From: CAYNRG01 sp047973125
GTDB taxonomy: Bacteria; Bacillota_I; Bacilli_A; Erysipelotrichales; Erysipelotrichaceae
Assembly (NCBI GenBank): GCA_047973125.1
Contig: JBKEBK010000007.1
Coordinates: 1-55,369, forward strand
Reading direction: 5' to 3'
Length of the DNA stretch: 55,369 nt
In this document: positions 9,851 through 17,396 of the stretch, one piece after another
How positions within the stretch are numbered: position 1 is the stretch's first letter
How the letters are laid out: each line of letters opens with the position of its first letter
Notes under the pieces: generated by a model
The model's database searches: none
Seen by the model: only the letters and a program-made list of their open reading frames with translations
What the model was told of the DNA's origin: nothing
Translations under genes and position numbers: made by a program

Positions 9851-10411
9851 TTATATTAAATATATAACAGTGCCTATAAGCCCAGTGCTCAACATTACAA
9901 TAATTGGATTTACACGCCACTTTCTCAAAATTGTAAATGCAAATATAAATAAGAAAACAGCAATAAAGTCAATCTGTTTAAAACTTACAAATGATGCCTC
10001 TACTCCAATTGAATTTAGAGTAATTGATATCCCAGCACTTCCAATAAGTGCAGCAACTGCCGGTCTTAGTCCGCTTAAAATTCCATTCATAAATGATAAG
10101 TCTTTGTATCGAAAATATACCTTCGTTAGCATTAAAACAATAATAACACTTGGCAAGACACTACCGATTGTAGCTATAATAGAGCCTGGAATTCCAGCAA
10201 TAATATTACCAACAAAGGTTGCAGTATTTATAGCAATTGGTCCAGGAGTCATCTGCGATATTGTTATTAGATCTGTAAACTGAACTATATCTATCCACTG
10301 ATGCACTTGAATTACCTCATTTTGAATTAAAGGCAAGGAAGCATATCCACCGCCAATAGTAAATAATCCAACCTTACAAAAACTAATAAATAATTGTAAC
10401 AGAATCATCAT
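9851..10411 (-). CDS. Chromate transporter family protein, second half of a split ChrA pair
   Basis: The 186-residue membrane protein is a short-chain CHR-family subunit with the intact N-terminal signature FCKVGLFTIGGGYASLPLI and the conserved SQMTPGPIAINTATFVG. Short-chain CHR proteins act as heteromeric pairs; the partner lies immediately upstream with a 4-bp overlap (ATGA). About six hydrophobic stretches are visible. Real substrates of these pairs are often unknown, so chromate is a family name rather than a prediction. Confidence 0.88.
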   Translation of the reverse strand: MMILLQLFISFCKVGLFTIGGGYASLPLIQNEVIQVHQWIDIVQFTDLITISQMTPGPIAINTATFVGNIIAGIPGSIIATIGSVLPSVIIVLMLTKVYFRYKDLSFMNGILSGLRPAVAALIGSAGISITLNSIGVEASFVSFKQIDFIAVFLFIFAFTILRKWRVNPIIVMLSTGLIGTVIYLI

Positions 10412-10884
10412 GACAATTTTCTTCCTTTCACATTATAATACAATGAAGAAAGATAGCCAATGCAACCACATAACACAATTATAATCATGATATTAAGCTT
10501 AAAATAAAATGCAGCAATAAATGCTAAAATCATAAGCATTGTAAAAATTAATTTATTCTCTTTAATGATATTTTTTGCCATTTTATATACAACATCAATT
10601 ATAATGGCCCCAACTGCAGCTTGCATTGCTTTTAACCTCGTATTGATAAAGATGTTTTCTTTGAATACATCGTAAAACTGAGATATTAAAGTTATTAATA
10701 TTAGAGGAGGAAGCACTGTCCCAACAACTGTGATTAGTGCTCCTTTAACTCCAGCTATACGATATCCAATAGCAATTGAGGCATTTACAGCAATCACCCC
10801 TGGTGCAGATTGAGCTATAGCTACTAAATCCATCATTTCTTTCTCTTCAATCCACTTTAATTCTGAAACAAATTTCTTATTCAT
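10408..10884 (-). CDS. Chromate transporter family protein, first half, 5'-truncated
   Basis: Starting at the only in-frame ATG gives 158 residues that begin past the expected N-terminal helix: the protein opens directly at the region before SAPGVIAVNASIAIGYRIAG. Reading upstream in frame gives GGGGYVIVPL, the remnant of the conserved FGGGYxxIPL motif, but the frame closes at a TAA within about 20 codons with no start codon. About 20-25 N-terminal residues are therefore missing compared with the downstream subunit. It may be a decaying gene or one translated from an unusual start. The 4-bp overlap with the second subunit is retained. Confidence 0.75.
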   Translation of the reverse strand: MNKKFVSELKWIEEKEMMDLVAIAQSAPGVIAVNASIAIGYRIAGVKGALITVVGTVLPPLILITLISQFYDVFKENIFINTRLKAMQAAVGAIIIDVVYKMAKNIIKENKLIFTMLMILAFIAAFYFKLNIMIIIVLCGCIGYLSSLYYNVKGRKLS

Positions 10885-11056
10885 TAAAGGAACAATGACA
10901 TAACCCCCACCCCCTTTTACTACTTTATTATAACTATTTTATTTACTGCTATTACATTATAATAAGTTCCAGTTTATAGGAAATTTAAGGTCAAAGATTA
11001 ATTAAAATTAAACAATTTAAATTATATTTTTTCTTAAATACTTTTTTAAACATAAA

Positions 11057-11080
11057 AAAAAGCGATGTTACTCGCTTTTT
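11057..11080 (-). terminator. Terminator at the end of nrdD
   Basis: AAAAAGCGA pairs with TCGCTTTTT around a 6-nt loop and overlaps the nrdD stop; the T-run continues on the minus strand. Confidence 0.8.
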
Positions 11081-13205
11081 ACATACTTTTTCGATCAGCA
11101 ATTTCTGCCATCTTTGCTTCATTTAATCTAGTATCATCTTTAACTCTTGAGTAAGATAAATATCCATTCATACGATCAATTTTTGTAATTGTTGTACTAC
11201 CACATTTTGGACAAGTATCCATATCTAATTCTTGATGACCACAGCTATCACAATAAGCCAGAGATAAGTTAACACCCTCATAGAAACCTAACTTCATTGC
11301 TCGCCTTACTAATGTTCTAACTGCCTCAGTATTGTAATTCAAATGATAACGAACATATTGAATTTTACCACCATTTAACATTCCCCAGAAACGACTTTCT
11401 AAATCTTGTTTTTCAACTGGGCTTATTTCTTCACTAACATGACAGTGGAAACTATTTGATACATATGGACGATCACTTACATTTGTAACAATTCCATACT
11501 CTTCTCTAAATTGTTTAATTTGAAGTCCACAAAGTGATTCAGCCGGTGTTCCATAAATTGCATATAACCACCCATCAGCCTGTTTAAACTCTTCAACCTT
11601 CTTATTAATGTATTCCATTACTTCAAGAGCAAACATTCCATCCTCTTTAATTGATTTACCATTATATAACTGTTGAAGCTCATTTAAAGCCGTAATACCA
11701 AATGATGCTGTCATTGGCTTTAAAAGTGGAGCAATCTTTTCATTAGGTTCAAGATTACCTCCATAAAATCCTCCTTGACAAAAGCCCATTGGATTTACTG
11801 AAGCATTCATATTTCCAAGATAATCATAAGTTCTTCTATGAACTTGACGAATCATTTCTAAATAGAAATCCAATACCTCATAGAAGTCTTTACTCTCTTT
11901 TCTAGCTTTAGCTAAAATCATTGGTAGGTGTAAACTTACAGCCCCAACATTAAATCTTCCAACAAATACTGCAGGATCATTCTCATCAGCTTGTGTAGCC
12001 CCACCTTTTTCAAACCAAGGTGATAAAAACGCACGACAACCCATTGGAGAAACTACTGCTTTATGTTTCTTATACATTGAAGGAACATAACCTTCCCCTG
12101 ATAATGATAACCAGTCAGGATACATTGTTTTAGCACTACATGCTACCCCAGCTTCAAATACATCTTCTGCTTCTTTACCAACACCATGAATATTTTCATC
12201 ATATAAGAATACTAACTTTGGAAATAGCACTGGTTTTCTAAATCCTGGCTTACCTTGTCCTTCTTTATGAACATCTAAGAAAGTGATTGAAGCCATTTTT
12301 TCAAATTTTGATAAACCTAAACCAAATGACATTGTAATAAATGGATAATCTCCTCGAGATGAACCAACACTATTTAGTTTCATTTCTAATCCTTGGAAGC
12401 CCTGATTAAACTCTTTTCTAACTTTTTTCATTGCATATTCAACAATTTTATCATTAGGCTCTTTTAAATTAGCCAGTTCAAGGGCTTCAGAAATATGAGT
12501 ATCATATGACTTTTGTGCATATGGAGCCATTAGTTTATCAACCTCAGCCACTGTAAAGCCACCATATTGTTGAGATGCACTAGCAAGAATAATATCACCC
12601 ATAACATCAAAAGCTGTCTTTAAACTCTTTGGTTCATTATACCAAAGGTTACCCATTTCAAAGCCACCCTTCATGACTCTTCCAACATCAAACAAACAAC
12701 AATTCATTGTATCAAGTCTTGCTGATTGATCGTGGATATAAATATAACCATCATTACAAGCCTCAAGCTCATCATGATTCATAAAAAACTTGCGATATAA
12801 TCTTTTATTTAATTCATTTAAAATTAAGCATCTTTTAGTAGCAACCAAACTTGAATCTGAATTAGAGTTTTCTTTATCACCATAATATCTAATTACTTGG
12901 CTCTCATGATAAACTTCACTCCAAAGATTCGCAAAATCTTTTTTATAATTACGATAATCACGATAGACCTTTGCAACATTCTTATTAACATCTTCTAATA
13001 TTTTCTCAACAATGTCATGAACATGAGCAACACTTACCTCATCCTTATTTTCTTTCTCAATTGCATCAAAAACTCTTGTGGTAATGACATTGTAATCTTC
13101 ATCACTTAGCTTTTCTAAAGCTCGATCTGCAGACTTTCTAACGGCATTAACAATCTTCTGTGGTTCAAAATCAACCAAAACTCCATCTTTTTTAATTATT
13201 TTCAT
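11079..13205 (-). CDS. nrdD: Anaerobic (class III) ribonucleoside-triphosphate reductase
   Basis: This oxygen-sensitive glycyl-radical enzyme makes dNTPs. An N-terminal ATP-cone (MKIIKKDGVLVDFEPQKIV) comes first, then the ten-stranded barrel, a C-terminal zinc site (CDSCG...CPKCG) and the glycyl-radical loop RMNGYLSYSR near the C-terminus. The start is placed at 13205 because the preceding 13 codons are basic, precede the ATP-cone and overlap nrdG; GGAAGG lies just upstream of this ATG. It overlaps the end of nrdG by 14 bp. The order activase then reductase is unusual compared with the common nrdD-nrdG order. Confidence 0.95.
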   Translation of the reverse strand: MKIIKKDGVLVDFEPQKIVNAVRKSADRALEKLSDEDYNVITTRVFDAIEKENKDEVSVAHVHDIVEKILEDVNKNVAKVYRDYRNYKKDFANLWSEVYHESQVIRYYGDKENSNSDSSLVATKRCLILNELNKRLYRKFFMNHDELEACNDGYIYIHDQSARLDTMNCCLFDVGRVMKGGFEMGNLWYNEPKSLKTAFDVMGDIILASASQQYGGFTVAEVDKLMAPYAQKSYDTHISEALELANLKEPNDKIVEYAMKKVRKEFNQGFQGLEMKLNSVGSSRGDYPFITMSFGLGLSKFEKMASITFLDVHKEGQGKPGFRKPVLFPKLVFLYDENIHGVGKEAEDVFEAGVACSAKTMYPDWLSLSGEGYVPSMYKKHKAVVSPMGCRAFLSPWFEKGGATQADENDPAVFVGRFNVGAVSLHLPMILAKARKESKDFYEVLDFYLEMIRQVHRRTYDYLGNMNASVNPMGFCQGGFYGGNLEPNEKIAPLLKPMTASFGITALNELQQLYNGKSIKEDGMFALEVMEYINKKVEEFKQADGWLYAIYGTPAESLCGLQIKQFREEYGIVTNVSDRPYVSNSFHCHVSEEISPVEKQDLESRFWGMLNGGKIQYVRYHLNYNTEAVRTLVRRAMKLGFYEGVNLSLAYCDSCGHQELDMDTCPKCGSTTITKIDRMNGYLSYSRVKDDTRLNEAKMAEIADRKSM

Positions 13206-13686
13206 ACACAACAACCCTTCCTTCTTTCTTTGTCTTCTTAACATCTATAACTAACTGATTAGTACTCCCAGCCCAAGGATACTTCTCTGACTTTAAGTTT
13301 TCTTCATATCTTCCATCTACTAAAACATCAATGAAATCCATAAATTCTTCATTCTTTACATCATTATATAAATACCCTGTATATACCCAAATATTTTTAT
13401 CTGGGAAAGTACTTCTTATCTCTTTTAATAAATCAGTTATTTCAACTCTATTTTCTATAAACAAAGGATCCCCTCCACTTAAGGTTAATCCTGAAATATA
13501 GTCTTCCTTTAGGTAGGAAAAAAGCTCATTTTTAGCATTATCATCAAATGGAATACCACCATTTTCATCCCACGTACTCTCATTATGACATGATGGACAT
13601 TGATGCGCACAACCAGCAAGCCACAAGACCACTCTTAAGCCCTCACCATTGACCATATCAATATTTGTTATATTATGATAATTCAT
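13192..13686 (-). CDS. nrdG: Anaerobic ribonucleotide reductase activase (radical SAM)
   Basis: The 164-residue radical-SAM enzyme installs the glycyl radical on NrdD. The 4Fe-4S motif CAHQCPSC (Cys26, Cys30, Cys33) and the SAM-binding GGDP segment (TLSGGDPLF) are present, and the length is typical. It is the first gene of a two-gene operon with nrdD, consistent with anaerobic growth. A GGGGGAAAG ribosome-binding site precedes the ATG. Confidence 0.94.
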   Translation of the reverse strand: MNYHNITNIDMVNGEGLRVVLWLAGCAHQCPSCHNESTWDENGGIPFDDNAKNELFSYLKEDYISGLTLSGGDPLFIENRVEITDLLKEIRSTFPDKNIWVYTGYLYNDVKNEEFMDFIDVLVDGRYEENLKSEKYPWAGSTNQLVIDVKKTKKEGRVVVYENN

Positions 13687-13709
13687 TAACTTTCCCCCTT
13701 TTTATAAAT

Positions 13710-13736
13710 AAGCTATTTCAAAAATCAAAATAGCTT
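13710..13736 (-). other. Inverted repeat in the nrdG leader
   Basis: AAGCTATTT and AAATAGCTT form a perfect 9-bp stem around a 9-nt loop, about 25-50 bp upstream of the nrdG start. It could be a leader hairpin or an operator. It does not match the NrdR box consensus well, so no regulator is named. Confidence 0.45.
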
Positions 13737-13857
13737 GTATATGTACCTGATGTATTTCAAATATAGCACACATAATTTTATAATTCTAGCAATTTACACC
13801 ATAAAAACATTTGTTTTTTTATTAATTATTTAAGTTAAAAAATCTTTGAAAAAAGTA

Positions 13858-13886
13858 TTGACTACATAAAAAAGTTATGATATATT
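13858..13886 (+). promoter_or_regulatory. Promoter of the tRNA cluster
   Basis: TTGACT (-35), a 17-bp spacer and TATATT (-10) lie about 33 bp before tRNA-Val, a near-consensus sigma-A promoter. Confidence 0.75.
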
Positions 13887-13919
13887 TATATGGCACTTTA
13901 GTAGTGCACCATAAAAGAT

Positions 13920-13995
13920 GGAGGCTTAGCTCAGTTGGTAGAGCATCTGCCTTACAAGCAGAGGGTCAGCGGTTCGAGCCCGTTAGCCTCCACCA
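13920..13995 (+). tRNA. tRNA-Val (TAC)
   Basis: The acceptor GGAGGCT pairs with AGCCTCC; the anticodon loop CTTACAA gives TAC; CCA is encoded. First gene of the cluster. Confidence 0.96.
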
Positions 13996-14015
13996 TTTTT
14001 TTATGATTTATACAA

Positions 14016-14091
14016 GCCGACTTAGCTCAATTGGCAGAGCAATTGATTTGTAATCAATAGGTTGTAGGTTCAAGTCCTATAGTCGGCACCA
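14016..14091 (+). tRNA. tRNA-Thr (TGT)
   Basis: The acceptor GCCGACT pairs with AGTCGGC; the anticodon loop TTTGTAA gives TGT; CCA is encoded. Confidence 0.96.
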
Positions 14092-14105
14092 TTTGTTAAT
14101 ATTTT

Positions 14106-14190
14106 GGAGAGGTAGCGAAGTGGCTAAACGCGGTTGACTGTAACTCAATTCTCTTAGAGTTCGGCAGTTCGAATCTGCCCCTCTCCACCA
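14106..14190 (+). tRNA. tRNA-Tyr (GTA)
   Basis: The acceptor GGAGAGG pairs with CCTCTCC; the anticodon loop CTGTAAC gives GTA; a long variable arm and an encoded CCA are present. Confidence 0.95.
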
Positions 14191-14206
14191 TTCTTAAAAT
14201 GCATTT

Positions 14207-14281
14207 TGGGGCATAGCCAAGCGGTAAGGCATCAGACTTTGACTCTGACATTCCCTGGTTCGATCCCAGGTGCCCCAGCCA
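14207..14281 (+). tRNA. tRNA-Gln (TTG)
   Basis: The acceptor TGGGGCA pairs with TGCCCCA; the anticodon loop CTTTGAC gives TTG; CCA is encoded. Confidence 0.95.
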
Positions 14282-14295
14282 ATTTTATAAGATGT

Positions 14296-14371
14296 GACCC
14301 GGTAGCTCAGGCGGTAGAGCAACTGACTTTTAATCAGTGGGTCGGAGGTTCGATTCCTCTCCGGGTCACCA
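14296..14371 (+). tRNA. tRNA-Lys (TTT)
   Basis: The acceptor GACCCGG pairs with CCGGGTC; the anticodon loop CTTTTAA gives TTT; CCA is encoded. Confidence 0.96.
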
Positions 14372-14381
14372 TTTAAAAATT

Positions 14382-14455
14382 GCGGATGTAGTTCAATGGT
14401 AGAACTTCAGCCTTCCAAGCTGACTACGTGGGTTCGATTCCCATCATCCGCTCCA
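14382..14455 (+). tRNA. tRNA-Gly (TCC)
   Basis: The acceptor GCGGATG pairs with CATCCGC; the anticodon is TCC; it ends TCCA. Its 3' end resembles, but is not identical to, the tRNA-like att fragment at 48445-48462. Confidence 0.95.
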
Positions 14456-14464
14456 TTTACAATC

Positions 14465-14486
14465 AAACCCTTTGTTTAAAGGGTTT
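14465..14486 (+). terminator. Terminator of the tRNA cluster
   Basis: AAACCCTTT pairs with AAAGGGTTT (9 bp, 4-nt loop), followed by T-rich sequence. Confidence 0.85.
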
Positions 14487-14495
14487 TTATTTTAT

Positions 14496-14508
14496 TTGGC
14501 ACCATTTT
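14496..14508 (-). repeat. 13-bp sequence shared, inverted, with the putative prophage end
   Basis: TTGGCACCATTTT here is the reverse complement of AAAATGGTGCCAA at 48562-48574. Both copies lie close to an RHH-family gene and a tRNA 3' end, so they may be related recombination-arm sequences of one element family. A 13-bp match alone is weak. Confidence 0.45.
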
Positions 14509-14642
14509 AAGACTAAATTTAAGAAAATAGCTAATATCATCTGTTTAAAAACAACGAAAAAAAAAGCGTAAGGACGTTTTATAAAAAGTATTGCCTCCTT
14601 GTATAAGTATGTTATTATTAATATAGGAAGGAGGTAATTATA

Positions 14643-14846
14643 ATGGATAAGAAACCTTTTAATCAAAGAGAATACAACTACAATTGGGATAAAGAAAATA
14701 TGGCAACGGTTAATGCAAAATATAAAAAGGATTTTGTAAATGAATTTAAAGCAGCTTGTAAGGTGCTAGAAATTAGCCAATCACAAGCAATAAAAAAATC
14801 AATGCAAAAAATAATTGACGAAGCTAACAAAAAAAGCGGGAAGTAA
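14643..14846 (+). CDS. Solitary ribbon-helix-helix DNA-binding protein
   Basis: The 67-residue protein has an N-terminal tail (FNQREYNYNWDK), then a strand-helix-helix pattern (ATVNAKYKKDFVNEFKAACK, LEISQSQAIKKSMQKII) as in Arc/CopG-type repressors. It differs from the RHH protein at 51311-51514 at 8 of 67 positions and is clearly related to that at 49997-50200. Unlike those, it sits directly behind its own promoter and RBS (GGAAGGAGG) without the two peptide genes. It lies between tRNA-Gly and tRNA-Leu and looks foreign there. Confidence 0.8.
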   Translation: MDKKPFNQREYNYNWDKENMATVNAKYKKDFVNEFKAACKVLEISQSQAIKKSMQKIIDEANKKSGK

Positions 14847-14869
14847 TAACTATATTACAACCCCTTTTT
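14838..14869 (+). terminator. Cassette-type terminator overlapping the RHH stop codon
   Basis: GGG-AA-GTAAT-loop-ATTAC-AA-CCC followed by five T; the stop codon TAA lies in the stem. The same design ends every cassette at 48.6-51.5 kb. Confidence 0.8.
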
Positions 14870-14940
14870 ATATAACTTTATTCAAACATTAACTTTATTA
14901 CTTAAGATAAATATTAGCTTTGAAGGAATTAAACTATTTA

Positions 14941-14969
14941 TTGTCTTTTATATCAATTTTATTTATAAT
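14941..14969 (+). promoter_or_regulatory. Promoter of tRNA-Leu
   Basis: TTGTCT, a 17-bp spacer and TATAAT end 8 bp before the tRNA. An independent promoter suggests tRNA-Leu is not co-transcribed with the six upstream tRNAs. Confidence 0.7.
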
Positions 14970-14977
14970 ATTCATAT

Positions 14978-15061
14978 GAGCGAATGGCGGAATGGTAGAC
15001 GCGCAGCATTAAGGATGCTGTATCGCAAGATGTGAGAGTTCAAGTCTCTTTTCGCTCACCA
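14978..15061 (+). tRNA. tRNA-Leu (AAG)
   Basis: The acceptor GAGCGAA pairs with TTCGCTC; the anticodon loop TTAAGGA gives AAG; a long variable arm and encoded CCA are present. Confidence 0.94.
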
Positions 15062-15073
15062 ATAAGAAAATAA

Positions 15074-15104
15074 AAAAAAGAAGGTTACTCACGCCTTCTT
15101 TTTT
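15074..15104 (+). terminator. Terminator after tRNA-Leu
   Basis: AAAAAAGAAGG pairs with CCTTCTTTTTT around a 9-nt loop. From here to trxA (about 200 bp) I see only AT-rich sequence with one imperfect hairpin (ATATCAAA/TTTGATAT near 15152-15178) and a TATAAT at 15281 as a likely trxA -10. Confidence 0.85.
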
Positions 15105-15314
15105 AATTGTATTTGCTGTATACTACAACAAATACGAGGGGGAAAGAAAATTTATATCAAACATTTTTTATTTGATATACAAAGTATAACCTGTCAATGT
15201 GTAATCTGTATGGAAGAATTGTGTAAGTTTTGTGTAAAATTATTTTAGTCATATTACTTATTACAATTTACTTTATATGTTATAATAATAAAAGTAAAAA
15301 TAAAGGAGGATTTT

Positions 15315-15623
15315 ATGGCAATTATACATTTAACAAAAGAAAATTTTGATGATGAAGTACTTAATTCTAAACAACCTGTATTAGTTGACTTCTTTGCTGA
15401 ATGGTGCGGTCCTTGTAAAATGCTAGGGCCTATTCTTGAAGAAATTTCAAAGGAAGATCATGATTTTAAAATTGCTAAGATTGATGTTGATGATCAACCA
15501 GAATTAGCACAAAAATTTGGAGTAATTAGTATTCCTACTATTATTTCATTTAAAGATGGTAAAGTACTTAAAACCGAAGTTGGATTTAAACCAAAACAAG
15601 CATTAATTGACATGATAAAGTAA
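15315..15623 (+). CDS. trxA: Thioredoxin
   Basis: This 102-residue cytosolic dithiol oxidoreductase has the canonical active site WCGPCK (Cys31, Cys34) and the cis-proline loop SIPTI. It is preceded by AAAGGAGG and followed by its own terminator, so it is monocistronic. No thioredoxin reductase gene lies in the window. Confidence 0.97.
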   Translation: MAIIHLTKENFDDEVLNSKQPVLVDFFAEWCGPCKMLGPILEEISKEDHDFKIAKIDVDDQPELAQKFGVISIPTIISFKDGKVLKTEVGFKPKQALIDMIK

Positions 15624-15638
15624 GAATTATTTTTTAAA

Positions 15639-15662
15639 AAAAACTCTCGATTGAGAGTTTTT
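15639..15662 (+). terminator. Bidirectional terminator between trxA and the antiporter gene
   Basis: AAAAACTCTC pairs with GAGAGTTTTT with a 4-nt loop, and T-runs lie on both strands between convergent genes. Confidence 0.85.
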
Positions 15663-15669
15663 GTTTTTT

Positions 15670-16839
15670 TTACTCCGGAATAATTTCTCCAGCTGCTTGA
15701 AGAGCTAACTTTGATACTGTTGGACCAACTATTTCATAAATCAATGTTCCACATAGCACAACCGCTCTAATTGTTTGAGCATATTCAGGAACAATTGTTT
15801 GGGCTATTAATGTTAAACCAATAGCAACACCAGCTTGTGGAAGCAAGGTAAATCCTAAATACTTACGAATTTTATGTTCTGCTTTCATAATTGTTGCACC
15901 TGTAAAGGCTCCAACAATTTTTCCACTTGTTCTTGCTAAAATATAGATAACACCAACAACACCAATACTTCCTAAAACCTTAATATCAAGTTCAGCACCT
16001 GATAGTACAAAGAAGGCTAAGAAAAGTGGCGGCGTAAAGGTTTCTTGAATTTTTAAAACCGATGATACTCTAGTGGTAACATTAGCAAGTACTGCTCCCA
16101 TTGCCATACAAGTAAGTAAATTTGACAGTTCTAATTTAGTAGAAATTGCAATTGCCATAAAGACAAAACCAATTAGCCAACACAAACGATTTGAATCCTC
16201 TTTATAATACTTAATTGGAACTGCAAATATTGCCCCAAGTAATCCACCAACAATTAGTGATCCTCCAACTTCTAATAAAGGATTTATAATTGCAGTTAAT
16301 AATGATCCTGTTTGATGAGTAATAATCATTTGAGCAATTGCACTAGCAAGACCAAAACTAACAAGAGCTACGGCATCATCTAAGGCAACAACACTAAGTA
16401 ATGTCTCTGTTAGTGCTCCTTTTGCCTTGTATTGTTTGATTACCATAATAGTAGCTGCAGGAGCTGTTGCTGCTGCAATTGATCCCAATACAATTGAGAA
16501 TGCTAAATCATAGCCTGCAAGAATTAGACCAAAGGTAACAAATAACACCGCAACAAGAGCTTCAAAAATAGCAATTACTACAGGAGTAAAACCTACTCTT
16601 TTAAAGTAACTTATTTTAAATTCACAGCCTATTGAAAAGGCAATAAACCCTAATGCAATCTCTGCAAGAAAGTCTAATTCGCTTAATACATTTGCCGGAA
16701 GTAAACCTAAGAAAGATGGTCCTAAAAATAAACCAACTACTAAGTAACCTGTAACATTTGGAAGCTTAAAAATTTTAGCTACTCTACCTGCTAAAAGGCC
16801 ACCGAATAATACGATGGCAAGATAATATACTTCTTGCAC
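15670..16839 (-). CDS. Monovalent cation:proton antiporter (CPA2/KefB-like), without a regulatory C-terminus
   Basis: The 389-residue protein is almost entirely transmembrane (about 12 segments) and shows CPA2 features such as GYLVVGLFLGPS, the ALDDAVALVSFG segment with the paired acidic residues expected to bind ions, and GFTLLPQAGVAIGL near the end. No RCK/TrkA-N domain follows. The PII-like gene 3 bp upstream probably supplies regulation. The exported ion (Na+ or K+) is not determined by sequence. Confidence 0.9.
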   Translation of the reverse strand: MQEVYYLAIVLFGGLLAGRVAKIFKLPNVTGYLVVGLFLGPSFLGLLPANVLSELDFLAEIALGFIAFSIGCEFKISYFKRVGFTPVVIAIFEALVAVLFVTFGLILAGYDLAFSIVLGSIAAATAPAATIMVIKQYKAKGALTETLLSVVALDDAVALVSFGLASAIAQMIITHQTGSLLTAIINPLLEVGGSLIVGGLLGAIFAVPIKYYKEDSNRLCWLIGFVFMAIAISTKLELSNLLTCMAMGAVLANVTTRVSSVLKIQETFTPPLFLAFFVLSGAELDIKVLGSIGVVGVIYILARTSGKIVGAFTGATIMKAEHKIRKYLGFTLLPQAGVAIGLTLIAQTIVPEYAQTIRAVVLCGTLIYEIVGPTVSKLALQAAGEIIPE

Positions 16840-16842
16840 TTA

Positions 16843-17181
16843 TTACACACCTGCCTTTACAATACCCTTAACATAACTAACTGGAACTGTAAATAAAACT
16901 CCGGTGTTTGCTTCATTTAAATCTCCAACTGAATCTTCAATAATTTTTTCAATTCTTTTTACTTCAGACTTATCACACACCATAAAAATTGTTTTGTTTT
17001 GTGGTCGAGATAAATCAAGTAAAGTTCTTAACATTCCAAATCCATAGTCGTTTTCCGCTAAAAGATGAGCTAACCCTGTTGAATCAATTACAGTAGCACC
17101 AGATATCTTATTATCAGAAAAACCTTTAAGTAAATCATCTAAGCAATCAAGCTTATTTAAGACGAAAAATAATAATTCCAT
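16843..17181 (-). CDS. PII-like signalling protein paired with the antiporter
   Basis: The roughly 112-residue protein begins MELLFFVLNKLDCLDDLL, has the mid-domain GATVIDSTGL and a long flexible T-loop region (LDLSRPQNKTIFMVCDKSEV), and ends FTVPVSYVKGI, a PII-like ferredoxin fold as seen in SbtB/transporter-associated PII homologues. I start it at ATG 17181 rather than the TTG five codons upstream because GGGGG lies at the right distance. The classic uridylylation tyrosine is not evident. Gating of the adjacent antiporter in response to a nucleotide is inference. Confidence 0.78.
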   Translation of the reverse strand: MELLFFVLNKLDCLDDLLKGFSDNKISGATVIDSTGLAHLLAENDYGFGMLRTLLDLSRPQNKTIFMVCDKSEVKRIEKIIEDSVGDLNEANTGVLFTVPVSYVKGIVKAGV

Positions 17182-17290
17182 ATATAAAACCCCCAATTCA
17201 CATTACTCATTATACTCCGATATGAATACTATGCAAGGCAAATAACATCAAATTAAGCAAGAAAAAGCAATTAAACCCCTTACATCTCAG

Positions 17291-17330
17291 TATTCTTTTT
17301 CCTACCATCAAGGAAAAAGAATATTTTTTT
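17291..17330 (+). terminator. Orphan terminator hairpin in the leader of the M81 gene (palindrome A)
   Basis: TATTCTTTTTCC pairs perfectly with GGAAAAAGAATA (12 bp, 9-nt loop), followed by seven T. It points along the plus strand, but no plus-strand gene precedes it; the nearest downstream start is at 17397. It could be a transcription attenuator or the end of a small RNA. Its core TTTCC-N9-GGAAA recurs at 18892-18910. Confidence 0.7.
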
Positions 17331-17396
17331 ATCAAATATCTTGTATTATAGTATAGATGAAAGGTAAAAAGTATAATTTTTTATACAGGTGAATTT

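Noticed and set aside
13206..13244. Upstream start of nrdD at 13244
   Set aside because: The extra 13 residues (LRRQRKKEGLL...) precede a canonical ATP-cone start and overlap nrdG; the RBS fits ATG 13205.
13920..14455. tRNA cluster as the tail of an rRNA operon
   Set aside because: No 5S, 16S or 23S sequence precedes it; nrdG and a promoter at 13858-13886 lie directly upstream.
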